A DNA stretch of 5,238 nt from an uncultured Acidimicrobiales bacterium (GTDB taxonomy: Bacteria > Actinomycetota > Acidimicrobiia > Acidimicrobiales > UBA10347), in contig CALDGN010000237.1 of assembly GCA_937942965.1 (NCBI GenBank), positions 1 through 5,238 of the forward strand, written 5' to 3'. Below the pieces are notes generated by a model. It made no database searches. It had not been told where the DNA came from and worked only from the letters and a program-made list of their open reading frames with translations. Positions 1 to 4,144 of the stretch are shown piece after piece (within the stretch, counting starts at the first letter, position 1; every line of letters begins with the position of its first letter). The position numbers and the translations under genes were made by a program.

Positions 1-287
1 GCGGCCTATGCAACGTTGCCTGAAGAGGACCGTGCGTTGCTCCGGGGCCGTGTCGCTCGACATGAGTCCGAGCACATCTACCGCGGTCGTTATGCGGACC
101 GAGGCGTCGACGACGCCGATGTCGAGTATCCGGCGACGACGTATCCGGGCACTTTGCGATCTGGGACTACTGGCCGAACGAACGCAAAGGCAACCGAGTG
201 TCGATCGAAGGTGATCGCCCGGCGTTCGACCCGGATGCGCCTGAGGCGGCGCCGGGGACAATCCGGATGAGCAGCGGCCGGCTCTAG
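1..287 (+). pseudogene. TauD/TfdA-family 2-oxoglutarate dioxygenase, C-terminal remnant with internal out-of-frame deletion
   Basis: Frame 1 from base 1 reads AAYATLPEEDRALLRGRVARH and continues to VEYPATTYP (about 124-147). This resembles the middle of TauD (E. coli AAYEALSVPFRQLLSGL, then LLHPVVRTHP). Directly after the Pro codon the likeness jumps to frame 3: GHFAIWDYWPNERKGNRVSI, then EGDRPAF, ending at TAG 285-287. This matches the TauD C-terminus (QHYANADYLPQRRIMHRATI, then LGDKPF). From recalled E. coli TauD, about 67 residues (about 200 bp, not a multiple of three) are missing at about 146-150. The second metal-ligand His (150-152) and both 2-oxoglutarate-binding Arg positions (the R-x-x-x-R pair) remain, but out of frame. 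Frame 1 after 147 becomes Arg-rich nonsense and ends at TGA 268-270. The family uses Fe(II) and 2-oxoglutarate to hydroxylate substrates such as taurine; the original substrate is unknown. The 5' part lies outside the window. A real pseudogene and an assembly collapse are both possible. Confidence 0.75.
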
Positions 288-312
288 ATCGCTGCGTCGA
301 AGGATCGCCGGT

Positions 313-978
313 TCAGGACCGTTCGAGCGTGGCGGCACCGCTGGTGGTGACGTTGGTTGACGAGTCGGCGCTCACGGACAGATCCGATGCGCCAGCCAGG
401 TCACCGCGGACCGTCTCAGCGCCGCCGAGCTCGACGTCGCTGGCGCCACTGATGTCGACCTGCGCCGTCGCGACGACGAGATCATCAAGGCGCACGTCGC
501 TGGCTCCGCTGACGTCGAGTCGAAGCGAATCGGCGCGGCCCGAGGCCGTGACTTCACTTGCGCCGCTCACCTCGATGTCAAGGTCAGCCGCATCGATGCC
601 GACGATCGAAACCTCACTCGCTCCCGAGACATCGACGTCGGTGAGTCGGGGGAGCGTCACTGTGGCCCGCAAGGTCCCATCGCGCAGCGACTCGTCGAAG
701 CCGATCTGAAGCTCGTCACCATCGACCTCGATCTCGACGAACTCGATCAGGTTGTCATCGGCCTGAACCTCGACCGACGCTTCGGGGCCGACCTCGATAT
801 CGACGTCGAATGCGCTCCCGACCCGGATCTCGTCGAAGTCGTCGAGATCGTACGTTTCGGTCACGACGATGCCGGAGCCGTCCATTCCCTCACCGAGGGA
901 GATCGAAACGTTGCAGGCAGATGCTGCAAACGCAACGAGGAGGAGAGCTGCAGAAAGGGGGAGGGCTCGGTTGATCAT
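313..978 (-). CDS. DUF2807 (putative auto-transporter adhesin head GIN domain) lipoprotein
   Basis: The 221-residue product starts with MINR, a hydrophobic stretch (about residues 5-19) and a lipobox-like ASAC ending at Cys22, the only cysteine. This suggests a signal peptidase II lipoprotein anchored on the outer face of the membrane. The -3 residue is Ala rather than the usual Leu. Residues about 46-216 look like a DUF2807 domain: DFDEIRVGSAFDVDIEVG is the typical opening, followed by a ladder SGASEV/SGASDV at 118, 138, 157 and 177, AGASDL at 195 and SGAATL at 213, spaced 18-20 residues as in a right-handed beta-helix. The protein has no Lys, His or Trp; I count 28 Asp and 17 Glu against 10 Arg. 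The molecular role of the family is not known; an adhesive or envelope-stress role is often guessed. There is no Shine-Dalgarno before the ATG; A and T at -11 and -7 would fit a leaderless start. It is convergent with the broken dioxygenase and divergent from the cation transporter. Confidence 0.85.
   Translation of the reverse strand: MINRALPLSAALLLVAFAASACNVSISLGEGMDGSGIVVTETYDLDDFDEIRVGSAFDVDIEVGPEASVEVQADDNLIEFVEIEVDGDELQIGFDESLRDGTLRATVTLPRLTDVDVSGASEVSIVGIDAADLDIEVSGASEVTASGRADSLRLDVSGASDVRLDDLVVATAQVDISGASDVELGGAETVRGDLAGASDLSVSADSSTNVTTSGAATLERS
331..639 (-). repeat. Degenerate coding repeat ladder (SGAS-[ED]-V, period 18-20 codons)
   Basis: Residues 114-216 of the DUF2807 lipoprotein contain six copies of a short motif: DVSGASEV, EVSGASEV, DVSGASDV, DISGASDV, LAGASDL and TSGAATL. 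They start 18-20 residues apart. The DNA repeats are imperfect (55-60 bp period), so the constraint is on the protein. Each copy probably forms one rung and turn of a beta-helix. Confidence 0.8.
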
Positions 979-1022
979 GCACGAAGCGTCGCGTGGTCAT
1001 GCATCGATGTCACTCGGGGCGA

Positions 1023-1051
1023 ACCCTGAGGACCCTGAGGTGACCCCGAGG
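1023..1051. repeat. Three 9-bp direct repeats in the divergent intergenic region, possible operator
   Basis: ACCCTGAGG occurs twice back to back at 1023-1031 and 1032-1040. A third copy with one mismatch, ACCCCGAGG, lies at 1043-1051 after a 2-bp insertion. The repeats sit between the divergent lipoprotein and cation-transporter genes, ending 14 bp before a weak -35-like TTCCCC (1066-1071). The spacing (9, then 11 bp) is near one helical turn, as expected for a regulator binding one DNA face. No known regulator's site is recognised, so the operator role is inference. Confidence 0.4.
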
Positions 1052-1065
1052 CCGCCCATCATTCC

Positions 1066-1094
1066 TTCCCCTCGTGCTGGCGGATCATTACCCT
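1066..1094 (+). promoter_or_regulatory. Putative leaderless promoter of the cation transporter
   Basis: TACCCT at 1089-1094 fits the actinobacterial -10 pattern TAnnnT and lies exactly 12 to 7 bases before the ATG at 1101, placing transcription start on the A of the start codon. A weak -35 candidate, TTCCCC (1066-1071), is 17 bp upstream. No Shine-Dalgarno is present before 1101, which agrees with a leaderless mRNA. It also argues against the in-frame GTG at 1074, which would lie upstream of the -10. Confidence 0.45.
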
Positions 1095-1100
1095 GCCCCT

Positions 1101-1757
1101 ATGGCCGACTCGTGTTGCGAAGCGAAGTCAGATGAACTCGCCGAGATGCGAGTGAACCAAGGCCGTGTGCTCCGGATCGTGCTCGCCGTCAACGCGGTGC
1201 TCTTCGTCGCCGAATTCACCGTCGGCTGGATCTCGCGCTCGACCGCACTTCTGGGCGACTCGCTCGACATGCTTGGCGACGCACTCGTCTATGCGTTCAG
1301 TCTGTGGGTTCTCGATCGCGGCCTTCGATGGAGAGCCCGTGCGGCGCTCACCAAGGGATATGTGCAGCTCGCATTCGGACTGCTCGTGCTCGCACAAGCA
1401 GGGTGGAAGCTGCTCGGCGAAACCGACGTCGAGGCCGGACCGATGGGGGCGATGGCCGTCATCGCGCTCGCCGGAAACGCATGGTGCTTCTACCTGCTCT
1501 GGAACCACCGCAGCGATGACCTCAACATGCGCTCGACCTGGCTTTGCAGCCGCAACGACCTGGTCGCCAACCTGGCCGTGATCGGTGCTGCGGTGCTCGC
1601 TGCGATGTCCGGAAGCGGTTGGCCAGACATCGTTGTTGGTGTTGGAATTGCGGTGCTTTTCTTGCGAACTGCCGCCACGGTGATCGGCGAATCGCGCCGC
1701 GAATTGCGCAAAATCGGGGCCGACGCAAAAACGGAAACTCTGACTCGTTTGCCCTGA
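1101..1757 (+). CDS. Short CDF-like cation transporter (cation diffusion facilitator type)
   Basis: The 218-residue membrane protein resembles cation diffusion facilitators, which export divalent metals (Zn, Co, Fe, Cd) by proton antiport. After a soluble start with an adjacent Cys pair (C5-C6) come about six hydrophobic segments, near residues 23-45, 50-71, 85-105, 114-134, 153-170 and 174-195. TM2 carries D56xxxD60 within GDSLDMLGDALVY. TM5 carries C149xxxD153 (WLCSRND), where classic CDFs have HxxxD or DxxxD. The tail after TM6 is only about 20 residues, so the usual cytoplasmic dimerisation domain is absent; related short proteins starting M(S/A)DSCC are, from memory, a recognised subgroup. 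ATG 1101 is chosen because it gives that MADSCC start and a well-placed -10. A GTG at 1074 would add nine residues. The metal is unknown. The gene is divergent from the lipoprotein and 79 bp upstream of the cold-shock gene. Confidence 0.85.
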   Translation: MADSCCEAKSDELAEMRVNQGRVLRIVLAVNAVLFVAEFTVGWISRSTALLGDSLDMLGDALVYAFSLWVLDRGLRWRARAALTKGYVQLAFGLLVLAQAGWKLLGETDVEAGPMGAMAVIALAGNAWCFYLLWNHRSDDLNMRSTWLCSRNDLVANLAVIGAAVLAAMSGSGWPDIVVGVGIAVLFLRTAATVIGESRRELRKIGADAKTETLTRLP

Positions 1758-1783
1758 TCGCCACGGAACCTGCGCCGGAGCCG

Positions 1784-1789
1784 TACAGT
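1784..1789 (+). promoter_or_regulatory. Possible -10 element of the cold-shock gene
   Basis: TACAGT matches TATAAT at four of six positions. It would start a transcript near 1796 with a leader of about 40 nt before the ATG at 1837. No good -35 is seen at 16-18 bp. The element lies in the 79-bp gap after the transporter gene; read-through from the transporter is also possible. Confidence 0.3.
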
Positions 1790-1822
1790 CGGCAGCGAGA
1801 AGGCCACCAGGGCCGGCTCGAA

Positions 1823-1828
1823 AGAAAG
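1823..1828 (+). promoter_or_regulatory. Ribosome binding site of the cold-shock gene
   Basis: AGAAAG lies 8 bases before the ATG at 1837, in an A-rich stretch (1821-1835) that should be free of structure. It is a weak but correctly placed Shine-Dalgarno. It makes this the one gene in the window with a conventional leader. Confidence 0.45.
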
Positions 1829-1836
1829 CAAAAAAC

Positions 1837-2034
1837 ATGCAGGGAACAGTCAAATTCTTCAACACCGAGAAGGGCTTCGGCTTCATTGCCCAAGAAGCCG
1901 GCGAAGATGTCTTCGTCCACTTCTCGAACATTGAGGGCGACGGCTTCAAGACGCTCGAAGAAGGCCAGAAGGTCGAATTCGAAGTCGGTGAGGGCCGTAA
2001 GGGCCCCGAAGCACAGAACGTTCGGGTCGTTTGA
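1837..2034 (+). CDS. CspA-family cold-shock protein
   Basis: This 65-residue cold-shock domain protein covers the whole five-stranded OB fold and nothing else, which is normal for the family. It begins MQGTVKFFNTEKGFGFI. RNP1 is K12-I17 (KGFGFI) and RNP2 is V25-F29 (VFVHF), and these carry the aromatic residues that stack on single-stranded RNA or DNA (F14, F16, F26, H28, F29). The C-terminal half, EEGQKVEFEV then GRKGPEAQNV, is the usual strand 4-5 region. Such proteins act in the cytoplasm as RNA chaperones that melt mRNA structure; some respond to cold and others are constitutive, and the sequence does not tell which applies here. The start is supported by AGAAAG 8 bases upstream. The gene has its own terminator at 2055-2083 and is convergent with the mutase gene. 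No specific csp letter can be assigned. Confidence 0.96.
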   Translation: MQGTVKFFNTEKGFGFIAQEAGEDVFVHFSNIEGDGFKTLEEGQKVEFEVGEGRKGPEAQNVRVV

Positions 2035-2044
2035 TCTGAATTCG

Positions 2045-2054
2045 AAACGCGTTT
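2045..2054. repeat. 10-bp perfect palindrome AAACGCGTTT
   Basis: AAACGCGTTT is self-complementary and directly abuts the 5' arm of the terminator hairpin, 10 bp after the cold-shock stop codon. It may be a protein-binding site, or simply supply the A-rich stretch before the terminator. No function is assigned. Confidence 0.4.
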
Positions 2055-2083
2055 GGCCGTCGCCCTCCGGGGCGGCGGCCTTT
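2055..2083 (+). terminator. Intrinsic terminator of the cold-shock gene
   Basis: The arms GGCCGTCGCC (2055-2064) and GGCGGCGGCC (2071-2080) pair over 10 bp with one G-U. One more C-G pair closes a TCCG loop (2066-2069), a C(UNCG)G-type extra-stable tetraloop. The hairpin is followed by TTT, and a second T run lies at 2089-2092. It sits 20 bp after the cold-shock stop. The T tract is short, as is common in high-GC bacteria. In the opposite direction the hairpin has only a three-A flank, so it is less convincing for the convergent mutase gene. Confidence 0.75.
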
Positions 2084-2138
2084 CGCCGTTTTGGGCCGCT
2101 TCGCGCTCGCCATGTTGTTGGGCCCGCGGTGGTGGCCC

Positions 2139-4091
2139 CTAGGTAGTGCTGCGATGCGCAAGCGCTAAGTCGCTGAGGTCCTGCATCAGGGCTGCGATCT
2201 CGTAGTCCGACGGGGTGTACACGCGGGTGACGCCCGCAGCCTCGAGCAACGACCGGTCGGCGTCGGGGATGATGCCGCCAACGATGAGCGGCGCCGTGAC
2301 GCCCTCCGATTGCAGTCGCTTGGCGACCGCCGGCACGACGTCGAGATGGCTGCCAGACAGGATCGACAGCCCGATGAGGTCGACGTCTTCGTCGCGAGCG
2401 GTCGCCGCGATCTGTTCCGGGGTGCGTCGGATGCCCTGGTAGATGACTTCCATGCCTGCGTCTCGTGCGGCGAGGGCGATCTGCTCGGCGCCGTTGGAGT
2501 GCCCATCGAGACCCGGTTTGGCGACCAGGATGCGCGGCGGGCCGTCGGGCAGGGACTGGTGATGTGCTGCAAGCGTCGACAGCGGAGTCGATCCGACCGA
2601 GGCTGCGCTGGCTACGCCGGTCGGCCCCTGATATTCGCCGAAGACGTCGCGAAGCGCATCGGCCCACTCGCCAGTCGTCACGCCCGCGTGTGCGCAGGCG
2701 ATCGTCGCTTCCATGATGTTCGTGTCGGTTGCCGCGGTTTTGCGCAGCGTTTCGATTGCCGATGCGGCGGCCGCGCTGTCGCGGGTTGTCCGCCACCGCT
2801 CCAGGTCTTCGATGATCTCGTCGCCGACGCCGGAGGAGACCTGTTCGATCGCTTCGGATCCGCCGAGTGCTGACGGCTCGGTCTCGGTGAACGCGTTGCG
2901 GCCCACGACGGTGATTTCGCCGGACTCGACGCCCCGCACTCGTCGGGCGTTGGATTCGACGAGCGCCTGTTTCATATCGGAGATAGCAGCGAAGGCACCG
3001 CCGGCGTCGACGATCTCGTCGAGGAGCTGACGGGCGTCGTCCTTGAGTCGCTCCGTCAGGCCCTCGACAACATGGGAGCCAGCGAAGATGTCGTCGTACT
3101 CGAGCAGGTCGGTTTCGTAGGCCAAGACCTGTTGCATGCGAAGCGCCCACTGCTGATCCCATGGTCGGGGAAGCCCGAGTGCTTCGTTCCACGCCGGAAG
3201 CTGCAGCGAACGTGTACGAGCATCTTTGGAGAGCGTCACGCCGAGCATCTCGAGCACGATTCGTTGCACGTTGTTCTCGGGCTGGGACTCGGTGAGCCCG
3301 AGCGAGTTCACCTGGACGCCATAGCGGAAACGGCGATCCTTCGGATCAGTCACGCCGTACCGCTGTTCGCAGATCTCATCCCAGAGCTGGGTGAACGCCC
3401 GCATCTTTGCGGTCTCTTCAACGAAGCGAATGCCTGCGTTCACGAAGAACGAGATGCTCGCGACCACACGGTCGAATCGCTCGGGCGGCACCTGGCCACT
3501 GTCCCGAACGGCGTCAAGCACGGCCACCGCGTTGGCGAGCGCAAACGCGAGCTCTTGCACGGGCGTAGCTCCGGCCTCTTGGAGGTGGTAGCTGCAGATA
3601 TTGATCGGGTTCCACTTCGGCACCTGCGCGGAACTGAACGCTATGGAGTCGACCGTGAGCCGCAGGCTTGCCTCGGGCGGGAAGATGTAGGTGCCGCGGC
3701 TCAGGTACTCCTTGACGATGTCGTTTTGGGTGGTTCCTCGCAGCACCGAGCGATCGACACCCTGCGTTTCGCCGTTCGCGATGTGAAGGGCGAGGAGCCA
3801 GGTCGCCGGCGCGTTGATCGTCATCGACGTGTTCATCTCGCCGACTGGAATGCCATCGAACAGCGTGGCCATGTGGCCCTTGTGGACGATCGGCACGCCG
3901 ACCTTGCCGACCTCGCTCCGTGCGAGCGGATGGTCGGGGTCGTAACCCGTCTGTGTCGGCAAGTCGAAGGCGACGGAGAGCCCGGTTTGGCCCTTGGTCA
4001 GGTTCGAGCGATAGAGCCGATTCGAGGCTTCCGGGGTGGAATGCCCGGCGTAGGTTCGCATCATCCACGCACGGGGTAGCTCTCGGCTCAT
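2139..4091 (-). CDS. meaA: B12-dependent acyl-CoA mutase, ethylmalonyl-CoA mutase type (MeaA/Ecm)
   Basis: This 650-residue cytoplasmic enzyme uses adenosylcobalamin to rearrange an acyl-CoA carbon skeleton, most likely (2R)-ethylmalonyl-CoA to (2S)-methylsuccinyl-CoA in the ethylmalonyl-CoA pathway. From Met 4091, residues about 10-510 form the TIM-barrel catalytic domain. RTYAGHST, GQTGLSVAFDLPTQTGYD, WNPINICSYHLQEAGATPVQ and LGLPRPWDQQWALRMQQ match the Ecm branch; methylmalonyl-CoA mutases have THRGYD where this has TQTGYD. Residues about 520-650 are the B12 domain, with KPGLDGHSNG (the DxHxxG motif supplying the lower-axial His), LSILSGSH and VGGII. The domains are fused in one chain, as in Ecm. 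ATG 4091 fits family starts about 10 residues before RTYAGHS. GTG 4124 (661 residues) is possible but has no Shine-Dalgarno. Before 4091, GGAG is only 2 bases away, too close to be typical. No other pathway gene is in the window. A methylmalonyl-CoA mutase role is less likely but untested. Confidence 0.92.
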   Translation of the reverse strand: MSRELPRAWMMRTYAGHSTPEASNRLYRSNLTKGQTGLSVAFDLPTQTGYDPDHPLARSEVGKVGVPIVHKGHMATLFDGIPVGEMNTSMTINAPATWLLALHIANGETQGVDRSVLRGTTQNDIVKEYLSRGTYIFPPEASLRLTVDSIAFSSAQVPKWNPINICSYHLQEAGATPVQELAFALANAVAVLDAVRDSGQVPPERFDRVVASISFFVNAGIRFVEETAKMRAFTQLWDEICEQRYGVTDPKDRRFRYGVQVNSLGLTESQPENNVQRIVLEMLGVTLSKDARTRSLQLPAWNEALGLPRPWDQQWALRMQQVLAYETDLLEYDDIFAGSHVVEGLTERLKDDARQLLDEIVDAGGAFAAISDMKQALVESNARRVRGVESGEITVVGRNAFTETEPSALGGSEAIEQVSSGVGDEIIEDLERWRTTRDSAAAASAIETLRKTAATDTNIMEATIACAHAGVTTGEWADALRDVFGEYQGPTGVASAASVGSTPLSTLAAHHQSLPDGPPRILVAKPGLDGHSNGAEQIALAARDAGMEVIYQGIRRTPEQIAATARDEDVDLIGLSILSGSHLDVVPAVAKRLQSEGVTAPLIVGGIIPDADRSLLEAAGVTRVYTPSDYEIAALMQDLSDLALAHRSTT

Positions 4092-4097
4092 CTCTCC

Positions 4098-4103
4098 ATC
4101 ATG
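4098..4103 (-). promoter_or_regulatory. Possible leaderless -10 element of the mutase gene
   Basis: Read on the minus strand, CATGAT occupies -12 to -7 before the ATG at 4091, with A at -11 and T at -7, the two most conserved -10 positions. The first base is C instead of T, so the match is weak. It depends on the 4091 start being right. The overlapping GGAGAG directly before the ATG could contribute to ribosome binding instead. Confidence 0.25.
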
Positions 4104-4132
4104 GCCCGTGGTTCGCTGCGCCACGCTGCCGG

Positions 4133-4138
4133 TAGTTT
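4133..4138 (+). promoter_or_regulatory. Putative leaderless -10 element of the amidase gene
   Basis: TAGTTT fits TAnnnT and lies exactly 12 to 7 bases before the GTG start at 4145, the same geometry as before the cation transporter. There is no Shine-Dalgarno. Its first three bases are also an in-frame stop (TAG 4133-4135), so the coding region cannot begin further upstream. A poor -35 candidate, TTCGCT (4112-4117), is 15 bp upstream. Confidence 0.45.
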
Positions 4139-4144
4139 CTCGAT

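Noticed and set aside
271..312. Possible terminator between the dioxygenase remnant and the lipoprotein gene (short CCGGC/GCCGG arms)
   Set aside because: The stem is only 5 bp with a loop of over 20 bases and no T tract on either strand.
329..709. Plus-strand frame with repeated SLAPLTS-type motif
   Set aside because: The repeat is the complement of the SGAS ladder in the DUF2807 lipoprotein; composition and homology favour the minus strand.
1074..1100. GTG upstream start for the cation transporter
   Set aside because: It would add nine residues before the family-typical MADSCC start and would lie upstream of the best -10 element; no Shine-Dalgarno supports it.
1974..1985. Palindrome around GAATTC inside the cold-shock gene
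   Set aside because: It is explained by the codons for the conserved VEFEV strand; no reason to see a site.
2109..2140. Possible minus-strand terminator after the mutase gene (GGGCC/GGCCC arms)
   Set aside because: It has a five-base stem, a nine-base loop and no T run after it on the minus strand; too weak to call.
1522..3192. Long minus-strand open frame of 556 codons spanning the transporter end, the cold-shock gene and part of the mutase
   Set aside because: It is Arg-rich out-of-frame translation typical of high-GC DNA, overlaps three well-supported genes and shows no family motif.
3072..4079. Plus-strand open frame of 335 codons opposite the mutase gene
   Set aside because: It mirrors the mutase codons, with His/Arg/Val-rich composition and no recognisable domain; the minus-strand frame has clear Ecm homology throughout.
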